From positions 1,612,001 to 1,676,000 of the forward strand of contig MSED01000006.1 in the NCBI GenBank assembly GCA_002099365.1: a stretch of 64,000 bases of DNA, written 5' to 3'. Under the pieces are notes generated by a model, which was not told the origin of the DNA, searched no databases, and saw only the letters and a program-made list of their open reading frames with translations. How positions within the stretch are numbered: position 1 is the stretch's first letter; the number at the start of each line of letters is the position of its first letter. A program made the translations under genes and the position numbers. This DNA comes from Phialophora verrucosa. Taxonomy: Eukaryota > Ascomycota > Eurotiomycetes > Chaetothyriales > Herpotrichiellaceae. Shown here piece after piece: positions 9,902 through 21,010 of the stretch.

Positions 9902-12400
9902 TCATTGCTTCCCACGGAAGAATTGTTGGAGGCGTTTCTCGACCTCCAGCCAGCTTTCTACACCGCCAGCCATGCTCCCTTGAATCCACCCGGGCAGCTT
10001 GCGCCTTATCCTCTCTGTTGCAAAACGCCTGTCTATCATTAGTATCGTGGCATAGTCATTCCTGTGCCGTATTGCTCTCCCAATGCTCTGATTTACGGAT
10101 CGCATACATGCATTCTCATAATATTCCCTGCTCGCACTCCTTGCAGCAGCCTGACAAACTGCTTCTCCATGCCCCTCTTTCTTGCATTGCTGATACCTGA
10201 CATCTCCGATATGCTGCGTTTTCGCCTTCCATTCTGGTCCGTTCGCGTTAGGAAAGGGCAGGCCTACCGCTATTACCGCTCGACCCAATTTGTCAGAGAA
10301 GTTGATGCCTTCTGAGAGCTTCCCACCGACGACTGACAACATCAAACCTCCTTTCCCCGTGTCTATTGCGGTTGCATAGTGTCGCAGGAGTTCGTCGACG
10401 CCAACCGACTTTGACTCCTGAAAGATTGGCTTGACTCCGCTCAGAGTCGTCATCATCGGCTGGTCAGCCGGTAGACGTTGCCAGACGGAGACCACTTGGG
10501 CGAGGTAATCATAGCTCGGGAAAAATGCAACCACTCCATCCGGAACAACTCTGCACGCTTTCAAGATGAGATTCCCAAGCTCCAGCATGATTTTTTCCGA
10601 CCCACGCTTTTCGAAAGTGAAATCAAAAACCACATCGGAAGGCCCCTTAACAACAGCTTGTGCGAACAGATTCGAGGTAGGAATGACATGGCCGAAGGAG
10701 AAGGTCGACAGCCGATTCTTGTCGAGGTATGAGAACAGGTAGTCTGAATAGTCCGACATGGGCGACATTGTGCCTCCAGCAAGAATAACCGCCCTAGCAT
10801 TCTGCACCACCTCGCGAAAATGCTCACGCGGATCAAGTAGGGTGTAGCGGACAGTGACGTCGTTGTCCTGTCGATTCGCGAAAAACCGGCCTTCGTCGTC
10901 CGGATTCATCAGTACTGCAAGGAAATTCTGGAAGTGCATCAGCACGCCCTTGCTGTAGGGATCCTTGTCACTTGACTGGCTCTCGGCATATCCTTCGACC
11001 TTGTGGCAGAGCTTGCTCTCGTGCAAGTACTGTAGCAGCTTATGCGGCTTTATCTGATCGACCCCTTTACCGTACATCAACTGTGCCGCCGTTATGCTAG
11101 TCTCTGTCGAAGCTGGCTTGAACGCTGTAGCTCTGAGACAATCTGTCATCGAGTTCAGCACACGTATAACTTGCATGACATAGACGCGGTTTTTGCCTTT
11201 CAGCCTTGCTTTGAAACGCATGGCGTACGTGGTGACCTGTTTAACAGCTTGATCGAGCTGACTGAGGCGTAATGAAGTAGAGAGTGTGTCTGCAATTGCA
11301 TCCATCAGATTGTGAGCTTCATCTATGATGACCACGTTGTCTTTGACGGATACGCCTAGTGCTTCTCGAGCGGATTTTTGGAGGAGAAGAGGATATGGCA
11401 GAGTGAGCACCTCTGCCATACCGATTGCTGATCTGGAGGCATAGTAAGGACAAAGTTCCATGTCCCGACCTAGTTTGCCCACATCCTCAATATCCCTGAT
11501 ATCGGCAACGACTCTGTCTCGGAATGCTTCGACTCTTTCTTTGTCGTCCTTGGACCATAGGAAGGAACATTTTTTGTCTTTTGCTATGCCAGGTTTCTGC
11601 AGCTCGAGACATTGCTCGTTGATTGCGGTTGTGGATGAGAGGCGTGCAACCTTAGGATTAATACACAGATTCTTTCTGGAACCAAGTGTGAGGTGTTTCA
11701 CACCCTCCTCGATGTGAGACCCAGGAAGGACCTCTGGCAAATCGGGCGGGATCGATGAAGGGGGCTTGACGCGACGCAGTTCATTGATAAATTGTGAGAG
11801 TTGCGAATGAGTGCGTGAACAGAAAATGATTTTAAGCCGGTCTTCTTTTTGCTCTTCAACTTCTTTCCTAGCTGGGCCTTGCAACTTGTCCAGAAGAGCC
11901 TGTGTTGCGCTTGAGAAGCCATTGTTAGAATTGGGCAGGGTAGAAGTTTCTCCCTCATCACTGTCGTAGTCATTGAGCATGAATTGATCTTCTGCAGAAG
12001 CATTTCCTACACTTTCCTTCCCGATTCGAGCCTTCTTTGACCCTTTCGAGTCTTCTCTTTTCTGTCGGCGTCGTGCTTCTTCTTCACGTACGCTAGCAAG
12101 CCTCCGCTCAAGCTCCTCACGGGCGAGTAGCAGTTCACGACGTCGAGCGGACTGCTCAGCCTGCGCTAACCAATCAACCTCCTCTGAAGAGTCGACGGAG
12201 CCTTGCAGAGATCGGCGTTCATGGTCCCGCAGCCAAGTCAAGGCACCACATATCAAGCTCAAGGACTTGCCAGTCCCTGTCGGTGACTCGAAGATGGCCA
12301 CTTGCTTTTCTTCTATGCAGCGATAGAGGTTCTGCATGAACTCGAGCTGAATTGAATAAGGCTGGTACGGGTGGCAGAAGTTGGCCTGGCTAGGCTCCAT
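9902..12400 (-). CDS. CHL1: Fe-S ATP-dependent DNA helicase CHL1 (DDX11)
   Basis: CHL1 is an XPD/FANCJ-family 5'-3' superfamily 2 helicase that acts with the replisome in sister-chromatid cohesion. The 832-residue intronless frame has the Q-motif region YQPYSIQLEFM and Walker A ESPTGTGKSLSLI near residue 40. Four iron-sulfur-type cysteines lie in the NLCINP, NEQCLE, KKCSFLW and ELCPYY segments, and motif II is VIIDEAHN. Later motifs include GGKLSEGINF and QSIGRAIRH. An acidic and coiled insert (LLAREELERR onward) separates motifs I and Ia, as in Chl1 orthologues. The start at 12400 is the first Met before the Q-motif. Length and motif order fit Chl1 better than Rad3 or FANCJ. Confidence 0.93.
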   Translation of the reverse strand: MEPSQANFCHPYQPYSIQLEFMQNLYRCIEEKQVAIFESPTGTGKSLSLICGALTWLRDHERRSLQGSVDSSEEVDWLAQAEQSARRRELLLAREELERRLASVREEEARRRQKREDSKGSKKARIGKESVGNASAEDQFMLNDYDSDEGETSTLPNSNNGFSSATQALLDKLQGPARKEVEEQKEDRLKIIFCSRTHSQLSQFINELRRVKPPSSIPPDLPEVLPGSHIEEGVKHLTLGSRKNLCINPKVARLSSTTAINEQCLELQKPGIAKDKKCSFLWSKDDKERVEAFRDRVVADIRDIEDVGKLGRDMELCPYYASRSAIGMAEVLTLPYPLLLQKSAREALGVSVKDNVVIIDEAHNLMDAIADTLSTSLRLSQLDQAVKQVTTYAMRFKARLKGKNRVYVMQVIRVLNSMTDCLRATAFKPASTETSITAAQLMYGKGVDQIKPHKLLQYLHESKLCHKVEGYAESQSSDKDPYSKGVLMHFQNFLAVLMNPDDEGRFFANRQDNDVTVRYTLLDPREHFREVVQNARAVILAGGTMSPMSDYSDYLFSYLDKNRLSTFSFGHVIPTSNLFAQAVVKGPSDVVFDFTFEKRGSEKIMLELGNLILKACRVVPDGVVAFFPSYDYLAQVVSVWQRLPADQPMMTTLSGVKPIFQESKSVGVDELLRHYATAIDTGKGGLMLSVVGGKLSEGINFSDKLGRAVIAVGLPFPNANGPEWKAKTQHIGDVRYQQCKKEGHGEAVCQAAARSASREYYENACMRSVNQSIGRAIRHRNDYATILMIDRRFATERIRRKLPGWIQGSMAGGVESWLEVEKRLQQFFRGKQ

Positions 12401-13404
12401 CGTGACCTCTCAGAAACGCCGTGTCCACTGTTACACTCTGGTTGTTTATTCGCCAATTTTCCACCGCCGGCTAGGAACGAGGCTGCAAGGCATACCCAAT
12501 TCGAAAGAAAGAGAAGCGGATCAACAGGTCCGCAACCATCCTGCACGTCTGGTCCTCACAACTCTCGTTGTTTTCAAGGAAGCTCTCGATAGAATTGCGT
12601 CTGTAGCGGCTCGAATGTAGGCAACACCCCAGAGCCTTGTCCGTGCGCCGTGAAAGGCAAGGAGAGAAATCAATGCCAAAATTGGCCACAAAAGGTCGTG
12701 GCTGTGACAGTGTTGCGAAGTTGGACTGCGCTTGACCTGCTGTAGCTCTGTCGCTTAGCCAAATTAGGCCCAACTGCGCCCGTTGCCATTGCCCCTCTCA
12801 GCCCCGCCTAGCCAAATCTTAAGGGCCCAAGCGGCCGAAAGTGCCTAGGTAACTTGTCACTGGGCGGTCCACAGCATTACGCAGGCGTGGGACCTTTCTA
12901 AAGTTACCCCAGTACTGAGTACTGCATCACCGCAGCCTTACCTGCGCCCGACTTTCTCATGCCTTGCGATAAAGTGTACCACCTCGTCTAGATTCCACAA
13001 ACGACACGCAGCCTCAGTTGATGCGGCCAGGCAGGCCAGGTTTGCGCTCTCCTTTACCTTCACCAAGACATGTCTGCAACATCCTTCAAAGGTCGGAAAT
13101 TGTGCTCCGTTGATCGCCTTCGTTCTGACCCCCACCCACGCGTCCATAAGACTCCAACTCTCGCCCTAACTGCGTAAGCACCACCTGCTCCAGGACACAC
13201 TCCTGGGAGGCGGAACGACAGATCAGATCATCTCATCCGCCTGCGTGCTCTACGGGAGCGGGAAGGATTCCAGTCCCTTTTCCTTCCCTCAGCACATCTT
13301 AAAGCTCCCTGGTACCCAGGAAGATCAGGCACGCCGGACCTGAAACTGAAATCAAGGAATTCGAAACCCACGACACCCTCAGATCGGCTTCCGGCTGTGT
13401 CAAA
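12401..13404. other. Divergent promoter CHL1 / SKT5
   Basis: This 1-kb divergent intergenic region has no supported ORF. It contains GC-rich stretches with repeated GCCTAG/GCCAAAT-like words near 12760-12850. Presumably it carries both promoters and a long SKT5 leader. Confidence 0.5.
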
Positions 13405-16030
13405 ATGAATTACCACACAGGCGCTACCTTTGTGCCTGGCGGGGATGACTCCTACTACATGCCAGAGCTGATCCAACCCACCCCTAACCGGTAGGCTGCT
13501 GAAAGACTCCCATTGTCTATTCCCATGCTGATAGTCGTAGCGCGCATGAGCTTCCGAACAATATGCAATACAATGTTGCTCAAATGGAGCAGGCCGCGTC
13601 GAATCCGAGCTCAGCGACCTCGGCCTACTCTGGCTCTGTGTATTCTCCCCAGTCAGCTGAGTATCAGCATAGTATGAACAACTGGACGTCTCCGCAGCCA
13701 CCTCATATGCAACAGCAAGGATACAATCAAAGTATGCCGACCAGCAACCATAATCAATCCCCTCCTCAGCAAGCCAACCATTTCCCTCCGAGATCGACGT
13801 CGATGGCCCCAGCATCCGAACAACCAAACTTCTCCCCATTCCCCGTCCTACGCAACCCTCCGCCTAACGTTCCCCCCACTGATGAGCAGAAAGAGGCCAC
13901 CTTGGAAGCCGCAAGAGCCGCGGTGCTGAGCTGCAATGATCCTGATACTCAGCTGACGTGGGCACAAGATGCATTGTCATATGTGGAGGTTGCGCAGCAG
14001 AATGAAGAAAGGATAGCCCTAGCACAGACACCCAGGTCGAGGACACCTCGGATTGAACATGTTTTGAAGGAAGATGCGCTCAAGATTGTCAATTTCCTGG
14101 CTGATCAACATCACCCTAGAGCGGAGTTCATGAGGGGCATGTGGCTCGAGTTTGGCAAGTTTGGGCACAGGGTTGACAAGAAAGAGGCTTTCTACTGCTA
14201 CACAAGAGCTTCGGAGAAAGGATACATCCGAGCCGACTATCGCATCGGCATGCAATTCGAATCCTCAAACGACGCATTGAAGGCCATCAGGTACTACCAG
14301 AAGGGCGCCGAAGCAGGAGATTCAGCTGCATGCTACAGATTAGGGATGATGACACTTCTCGGTCAGCACGGGCAGGTGCAGGACTATGAGCGTGGTCTGA
14401 ACCTCATCTATATGGCGGCTCAGACGGCAGATGAGAACGCACCGCAGGGAGCCTACGTCTTCGGAATGTTCCAGGCTCAGCAGATGCCCCAGATTCAAAT
14501 CCCCGACCAGTTCCTGCCAAGAGACATCCCCGGCGCTAAGATGAACATCGAAAAGGCCGCTTATCTGGGGTTTGCGAAGGCGCAGATAAAGATGGGCTCA
14601 GCATACGAACTTGCAGAGCTCGGCTGTCCCTTTGACCCAGCCTTATCTCTGCATTACAACGTTCTTGCCGCGAGGCAGGGTGAGCCGGAAGCAGAACTCG
14701 CAATTAGCAAATGGATGCTCTGCGGCCACGAGGGCCTCTTTGAGAAGAACGAGGAGGTGGCCTTCACCTATGCTCAGCGAGCAGCACTTGCAGGATTTCC
14801 TACCGCACAGTTCGCAATGGGCTATTACTACGAAGTCGGCATCTACGTTCCTGTCAACTTCGAGCAAGCCAAGGAGTGGTATCGAAAAGCATCACAAAGC
14901 GGCAATTCTGACGCAACTGGGAGAATTGATGCGATCTCAAGGTCGAAAACTTTGTCGAGAAAGGATCATGAAAGTGTCGCTCTAAAGAAGATTCGGCAGC
15001 AACGCGGCTCCATAATAGGTGGAAGTGAGGTGCCACCAGTGCCTGCAATGCCCACCCTCTCGGAAGAGAACGAGTCTCTTGAGATGCCCGATCCATCTCG
15101 GATGTCTCTCAATAATCAGAGGCCACCGTCAGCCCGACCTGGAAGTGCTGCACCGTATCCCACTGGCCCACCTAACATGCCGGGGCCGAACCAAGGTCCA
15201 GAATTTCGACCTACATCAGCCTTCGGAATCAACCCCAACCTCCGGCCACCTTCGGCCGCGACCATGGGAGGCCCAAGGCCAGATCTCTACGGCTCTCCAC
15301 CCAACTTGGTTCAGCAGCAACGCCCATATTCTAATCCTCCCGGGCAAGGCTATGGTGCGCCGGGTTATGGTCGTGGAGGACGCGGGCCGCCACCTCAAGG
15401 GCAAGGAGTTCCCCACATCCGACCCCCGTCAAGACCTGGTACGACCTCGCCATATCTCGGGTCTGGCCCTCGTCCCGGAGGACCTGGCACTTCACCCCCG
15501 GCGAAGATCGATATTGGCTATTCTGCTCCAATTGAACCCGAAAGAAGACGACCGGTCCAGCAACCTAACGGACCGTCTCCATCCAATCCTAATAATCCTC
15601 CTCGAGGATCTCCCAGACCACAACAAGGACCACCGGGACAACAGGGTCCTCCTTCACAAAACCGTCCTGGGCCGCCAGGCTCACGCCCCGGTCCGGGCCC
15701 GAATTCAGCAGGATACGGGGGCATGCCCAACCCAAACACTCGACCTCCTCCAAACCAAGCGCAAAACCCGTCCAACTTCAAGCCAGCCAACATGGCTCCT
15801 TCGAGACCCGATGCCAGTGCACCGATCGGGGGAGCGCCACCGTCGAAGCCAGCTTCGGTACCTGCGAATGCGGCTCCAGTGCGACCGCCTGGGAAGGGTC
15901 CAAAGACTTTTGATGAGATGGGCGTCCCTGCTGGGAAGGATAAGAGTGAATGCGTAAGTCTTGCACCCCTCGATGTGACACGGTATGAAAGTGAGACTAA
16001 TCTTCGCCTTTGGTTTAGGCTGTTATGTGA
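13405..16030 (+). CDS. SKT5: Chitin synthase activator SKT5/CHS4-like, Sel1 repeats and CaaX box
   Basis: SKT5 binds and activates the class IV chitin synthase at bud necks and septa. Exons are 13405-13490, 13541-15953 and 16019-16030, giving about 836 residues. An acceptor at 13534 would also keep frame, but it lies very near the branch site. A Q/P-rich N-terminus leads to Sel1-like repeats (KIVNFLADQHHPRAEF, then AFYCYTRASEKGYIRADYRI, then YYQKGAEAGDSAACYRLG) up to about residue 470. A long Pro/Gly/Gln-rich tail follows. The last intron, 15954-16018, falls exactly after the Cys codon of KSEC; the 12-nt final exon adds A-V-M-stop. The protein therefore ends CAVM, a CaaX box expected to be farnesylated, as known for Skt5. 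Reading through this intron gives a wrong C-terminus. Confidence 0.92.
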
Positions 16031-17548
16031 TTTCATGCTATTGTGTACTATATTCTTGCAGAGATGGATGTATATGATACCCCAGTGCGCTTTTGCATTG
16101 ATTAATTGGACATCGGGTCACCAGAACAGATATTCTTGGTTAGACAAAGTTCTGTCACGGATTCTTATTTTCCCTCTGAGTCGTTCCGGGCGGTGCTCAG
16201 CAGTGCAACCACGACCCCGTGTCGAGGTGCGGGTAAATCTTCAAGTACATTCGAATCGTTACGCATCTTCAGCTTGACGCATGTCCCATTGAGATTGTAC
16301 CATAACACCAGCTTGCGCATCGATGAGCTGCGGGAGAAGATGTTCTAATCCAAACAGCGACTGCCGTCGACTGAAGGACGGCTTCATGAAATACAATCAG
16401 TCGCGTCAGACCCCCCTTCCTTGCTTGTCCGGATGTCGAGGCAATTTTTCTAGGATGGCGATGATCACTTACCATGATAGATTATCCTTGGCTATCGAGA
16501 TAAAACCAGACAACATGCCGTTTGAGGTCACTCGAAGCAGTGACAGCTTCTACCCTTAGCCAACTATAAAGCTATAAGATCAAGGGCTGCTCTCAGCTGA
16601 CGCCGCCATCATTTCTCACCTGCCCTTCCCTCTGCCCTCTCAGTCAATCCAATTTACGACCAGTTCAATACGAAATCGCCCTTGGACCATGAGCGAGCGA
16701 GACCCACTAGCAGTCTTGCCGGCCCGACACTACACTCTCCCTCTCTGCAGCCAATTCCAGTGCCCTAGCGATCAACACTGTGCGGCGCTCGGATGAGCGT
16801 CAGGAAGGAGTCTCATGAAGGTGTACTGCTGGATCTGGCGCGAGGGGACAATCGGCGGGATTGTCCTTCTCGATTCCAGACCATACGCGCTGACCACAGC
16901 ACAGACCTTCCTCTCACCGAAGTCATGAGTTCGCAAAGATGTGACTGTGCCCGTTGTTCCCAGAATGACGATTACGCTGAGGAGAACGAAGGCGAGAGAA
17001 TCGAAACTTACAGCATCCCCGATGAACGCCAGACCCCGATATTCCTTGTGGTAGGCAGTTGGACGCTGGGGCTACTTTTGCGTTGCCGTCACCCTCACTG
17101 TGGGATGCGCAGCTTCAACTTATCGATCGACGGCCACCAGGGCCGTGCCTTCTGTCGTACTGTAGCTTCCTCGAAGGCAGTTGCGGCCCACAGTCACCGC
17201 CTCCAAGGTGACCACTCTGCGCTGTTGCTCTTGCTTCCTTTGATTTGAGACATATTTCATGGATTTGGCGAACGGAAAAGCCTGACAACAAGAGTACATG
17301 TGCATTGGAGGGAGGACACAGCATGCATGGATCACAATAAAGACAATAGACACGCCGACATGCAGCACTTTTACCACAATCCAAAACCCGTATCCATCGC
17401 CAATGGACCGCCCGAAGCGCCTGCATCCGCATGCGACCATCCCCCATGTTCGCCTTCAAAGTCCATCTCCGACCCGCAGGTGCCGTAGCTCGACAAGGCA
17501 CAGTCCTGCCTCGGATGCGCCGAGAGATCGAATTCTCTCGCCCGCTGC
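16031..17548. other. 1.5-kb intergenic region, possible small membrane-protein exons on minus strand
   Basis: This region lies between the SKT5 stop and the end of the DUF7702-like gene. On the minus strand a frame around 17440-17120 contains a hydrophobic segment (FWIVVKVLHVGVSIVFIVIH). Around 17010-16920 another frame looks coding-like. I could not join them with convincing splice sites. The plus-strand frame 16793-17248 overlaps and has no recognisable domain. I do not call a gene here. Confidence 0.3.
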
Positions 17549-18373
17549 TCACTTATGGCCCCTCGTAGTGAGCGGGATGGAGCTGTCCCGACTCTCTACA
17601 TTCTGGTGCCTCCTTCTCCTTCGATGTTCTGTTGCTCGCTGTTTTCCACCGTTCTGCGTCAGAAATGCTACCGCAACGAGCGACAGAGCGGCAAGCAGTT
17701 GGACAAGGAATATTGGAATTAACTTGATCACGAACGTGCCAGTGAAGGGGCTTAAGGATGAGGTATGGTCGAAAGCGTAGATGACGGTATAGACCGCTCG
17801 GACCCCAATGAATGCGCAGGACAAGAGCATCAAGAAGCCCAGGACAGGCTGGCTTTTGAGCTTGCCGAAAAGATGAAGACAGAGCAGCGTGACTGCGATC
17901 CAAGTAGACAGGAGTAGGAGCGCTCCGACCTTGAACATTGTATATCCTGTGTTGATGTCCGAAGCCGTTGCACTTTGACCGAAGAGTTTCGACGCGCCAA
18001 CGGCAACGAGAGCGATGCCTGTGATGGCACCAGTGTGGACTCCTGCTTCTGTGACCAACGCTTGGGTGGAACTGCGATTCGGTGTGCCGTAATATAGCCA
18101 CAGAAGATTCAGAAAGCCTGCTAAGGCAAGTAATAGCGGACTCAGCCCGACCGAGCTGACAATTGCTCCAGATTCGGTGGGATGGGGGGCGTTGCGATCA
18201 CTGATTTGAATCCCGGCGGCAACGATGCGCAGAATTTCGAAGGCAATGAGGTAGAAAAAGGCTAGGATGGCGGATCTTCCGTGCTTGTAGAGCAGCCACA
18301 ATGTGGGTTGGAGTAGGACGACATAGATTGCCAGTTCGGCGATTGAGAGTTTCGTGGTTGAATTGAGCGTCAT
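17549..18373 (-). CDS. Multi-pass integral membrane protein (DUF7702-like)
   Basis: This intronless frame encodes 274 residues with about seven hydrophobic helices: LAIYVVLLQPTLWLLY, ILAFFYLIAFEILRIVAAGI, LSPLLLALAGFLNLLWLYY and others. The C-terminus is basic, with RATEHRRRRRH. Conserved points of the DUF7702-type fungal family include a LQPxLWLLYKHG-like start, a FEILRIVAAGIQ helix and FIGVRAVYTVIYAF near residue 195. Function is unknown for the family. The start at 18373 is the only Met before TM1. The gene stands alone and faces away from the C6 regulator at 19212, with an 838-bp divergent gap. Confidence 0.78.
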   Translation of the reverse strand: MTLNSTTKLSIAELAIYVVLLQPTLWLLYKHGRSAILAFFYLIAFEILRIVAAGIQISDRNAPHPTESGAIVSSVGLSPLLLALAGFLNLLWLYYGTPNRSSTQALVTEAGVHTGAITGIALVAVGASKLFGQSATASDINTGYTMFKVGALLLLSTWIAVTLLCLHLFGKLKSQPVLGFLMLLSCAFIGVRAVYTVIYAFDHTSSLSPFTGTFVIKLIPIFLVQLLAALSLVAVAFLTQNGGKQRATEHRRRRRHQNVESRDSSIPLTTRGHK

Positions 18374-19211
18374 GACCTCGAATCTTTGCTACCCGTCGGA
18401 TTTTGAGGTAATGGAGAGTGCGGAATCGGTACCGTGAAGTATGAAACTGGATAAGATAATGCTACAGGCCTGTCGAGCAGGTGATTCTGGTTCATCAAGG
18501 AGAGGTAACTGGCAGGACATTCGCCCACTCTTATAGCTTCAACACGTACCTCTATCCTCCAGCTTTTTTGCAAAATGTCGCAGATCGGCGGCCATGGCAA
18601 CGCAGCCATGTCATGAGTATTCGCTCAGCGGGCTGGCCAATTGATGCGACAATGAACGAACCATACCGTTTACGGAGTATTTCACGAATAGGGTATTCAG
18701 CTGCCCTTGAAACGCGCAAGTCACAAACGTCGCTGTCGAGCTGCTATCCTTTCCCGAGTCCAGGCAGCAGCATTTGAGTGGAAAGGGGGAGCGGGCGGTA
18801 CGCGGGGGTGGGGGCTGGGTCGCAGAAGAACGCACAATTTGATGATTGGATAAAGGGAGGAACAGTGGCTGAGTTGGACAAGGGGCTCGAGGTGCATACC
18901 AAGACCGGAATAGCGGCGGGAACTGCAAAACAAGCTCAGCCAAGCGAGCCAAGCCTTTTGGCCCAGGCGGCAAGCTCCGGAATCGCATTGAGGGCTATTT
19001 TAAGGCGACCGACCATTACATAACAGAGCTCATTACATAACGAAACACGAGACATCAACTCCCGCGCGCCCAGCCCCCGGGTTTCATGGATGCATGATGA
19101 CGGATTCATTGCTCATCAGGTCGGGGGAAAATTGTGGGATACATCATTTTTGACTTTAGCCCTCTTGTTAGCCACAGCTCTGCACATCGCGACCCGCAAT
19201 CAAGCGAACAC
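18374..19211. other. Divergent promoter region
   Basis: This gap lies between the membrane protein and the C6 regulator. It has one TACGGAGTA motif at 18671-18679 and a duplicated CATTACATAA word near 19013-19040. No coding unit is supported. Confidence 0.5.
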
Positions 19212-20528
19212 ATGCCGCCTCGCTTAGCCCACAAAAAGAGCCGCAAAGGCTGTCGGCGCTGCAAAGAAAGAAAGGTCAAATGCTCCGAGGAGTGGCCATC
19301 CTGTGCGGCGTGTACGCGGCACCGAGTGCCCTGCGATTACGCGGAAGACCCAAGGAGCAGCAGCACCGCTCCACAGTCCCGCGCCTGCAGCCACGAAGCA
19401 TCACGAGGAAGCTCCGAGTCGAGCGACAATAAGATTTCCTCGCCGGGCCTCGACGCACCCTATCCACACAGCGTCTTGACAGACTCCAGCCTCTCCGACC
19501 CCAATCGCCATGCAATCGAGCTTTATCTTGTACACCGATTCAAATCCTGTGTGGCCTGTGCCTTTCCTTCCTACGAGAGCCCCGAGCTGAGGGACGTCTG
19601 GGTCTGGGCCTCTGTCGACCTGGGATTCGACTATCCTTATCTGCTCGATGCCGTCTTCGCCGTCACCGCGCTGTACATCTGGGTGACTTCTTCCGCCCCA
19701 CAGACAGAGAGCGAGGCAGTGACGATACCGAAATCATTTCGTGGTGTCGACTTTGGGCAGCTACACAGGATGTATCTGAACCGGTCCATTTGCCTGCAGA
19801 GAGATGCATTGGCCAACCTCACATCCGAAAACGCCGACGCTGTTGGCCTCACTGCCGTTCTGCTTTCCACCATGGCGACTTGCCTCCTCTCTGACAACGC
19901 CGATTCAGAAGAGAGCAGCTACACTCCGCCGGTCCAGTGGCTGACGATGCATGCATCTATCGCGGCGGTCTTCCGGAATGCGGTTCCCTTTCTGCAACCT
20001 GACGGACCAATGTTGCGCTACGCAGAGCTCACTGAAAACTCCGCATTCAGTAACACTCTTGCTCTGTTTGATACAGAGGACCTAGCCCCATTTCAGAAAC
20101 TGCTGGACTTCCGGCGCTCAGAGGACTCCGTCATCGAAGGGAAGAAACCAGACCCGCTCGATGAAGATGCGTATGTCAAGGCCGTGGCGTTCCTCGGCGG
20201 CATCTGCAAAGCTTTACAGTGGCCTGAACAACGATACAAGATCTGCATGCGGGTGGTGGCTTTTGGGCACACCATTCCACGGACCTTTATTCGGCTCCTT
20301 GCGGAAAGAAGACCAAGAGCTCTAGCCATACTGGCAAACTATATGGCATTTGTGAAGTATATTGAAAAATACTGGTGGTTCAGAAATCGAGCTCAGATGG
20401 AGATATCTGGAATCAGGAGCATACTTCCGCAGCATTGGCATTGGGCGCTCGCCTGGCCGTTGGCGGTTCTGCAGGACCCAGCGAAGATCCTCCTGGACCC
20501 GAGAGATCTTCAAAATATTGACGTGTAA
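19212..20528 (+). CDS. Zn(II)2Cys6 transcription factor
   Basis: This is a nuclear sequence-specific regulator. Met at 19212 (MPPRLAHKKSRKG) is preferred to the upstream in-frame Met at 19134 because the zinc cluster follows immediately. The spacing is C-x2-C-x6-C-x6-C-x2-C-x6-C (GCRRCKERKVKC, then PSCAACTRHRVPCDY), residues about 14-42. The 438-residue product has a serine-rich linker and a helical C-terminal region of the sterol-uptake-control (Upc2)-like architecture, including ELYLVHRFK and ALAWPLAVLQDPA. It ends with a short tail just after that segment. No target can be inferred; its neighbours are a membrane protein and an Mpv17 protein. Confidence 0.87.
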   Translation: MPPRLAHKKSRKGCRRCKERKVKCSEEWPSCAACTRHRVPCDYAEDPRSSSTAPQSRACSHEASRGSSESSDNKISSPGLDAPYPHSVLTDSSLSDPNRHAIELYLVHRFKSCVACAFPSYESPELRDVWVWASVDLGFDYPYLLDAVFAVTALYIWVTSSAPQTESEAVTIPKSFRGVDFGQLHRMYLNRSICLQRDALANLTSENADAVGLTAVLLSTMATCLLSDNADSEESSYTPPVQWLTMHASIAAVFRNAVPFLQPDGPMLRYAELTENSAFSNTLALFDTEDLAPFQKLLDFRRSEDSVIEGKKPDPLDEDAYVKAVAFLGGICKALQWPEQRYKICMRVVAFGHTIPRTFIRLLAERRPRALAILANYMAFVKYIEKYWWFRNRAQMEISGIRSILPQHWHWALAWPLAVLQDPAKILLDPRDLQNIDV

Positions 20529-21010
20529 TGCATGGGAAAGAGCGGCCAATTTCCTTGCGCAGGAAGCAGCGGAGGTTGGAAGCGGCCCCAGTCAAGGCGT
20601 TATGAACAATAGCAAGAGAAGGTGATCAGCGCCGAGGTTACTTATAGATACGGAGTACGGGAAGGTGCAACAAATAGTCAGGAGATCAGAACCTGGTCAA
20701 ATGCGAGCTATCCTTCCTACAGCTTGCAGTGTAGACCATGGCACCCTCTAATAATCCTCCCTCGATCGATCCGCAACCAGAACGATGGAGGCGATGACAA
20801 AGACACGAGCGGAGACCCTCAGTCAGTGACGTGTGCGAAGTCGAAGCCCAGCGAGGAGCTGAGCCTGGAGCCCCTTTCCTCCGCGACACTGCGTCTCAAA
20901 GTCAACAAGTATATCTTCTTTCTCTCGCCACTGCATCGTTTCTTGGTCGCCTCCTCTGCAATCAACAACATCCTCAAGTGTTGATCGCGATCCCCCATCG
21001 ACGACTCAGA
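20529..21010. other. Convergent intergenic gap
   Basis: This 482-bp gap lies between the C6 regulator and the Mpv17 gene. TACGGAGTA occurs at 20649-20657. A 120-codon plus-strand frame at 20622-20984 lacks recognisable features, and I did not call it. Confidence 0.45.

Noticed and set aside
15954..16277. C-terminal extension of SKT5 by reading straight through
   Set aside because: A consensus intron ends this frame, and splicing gives the CaaX box expected for the family.
16793..17248. 151-codon plus-strand frame
   Set aside because: No domain is seen, and minus-strand frames with a hydrophobic segment overlap it; neither could be assembled.
20622..20984. 120-codon plus-strand frame between convergent genes
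   Set aside because: No recognisable features; it probably lies in 3' untranslated DNA.
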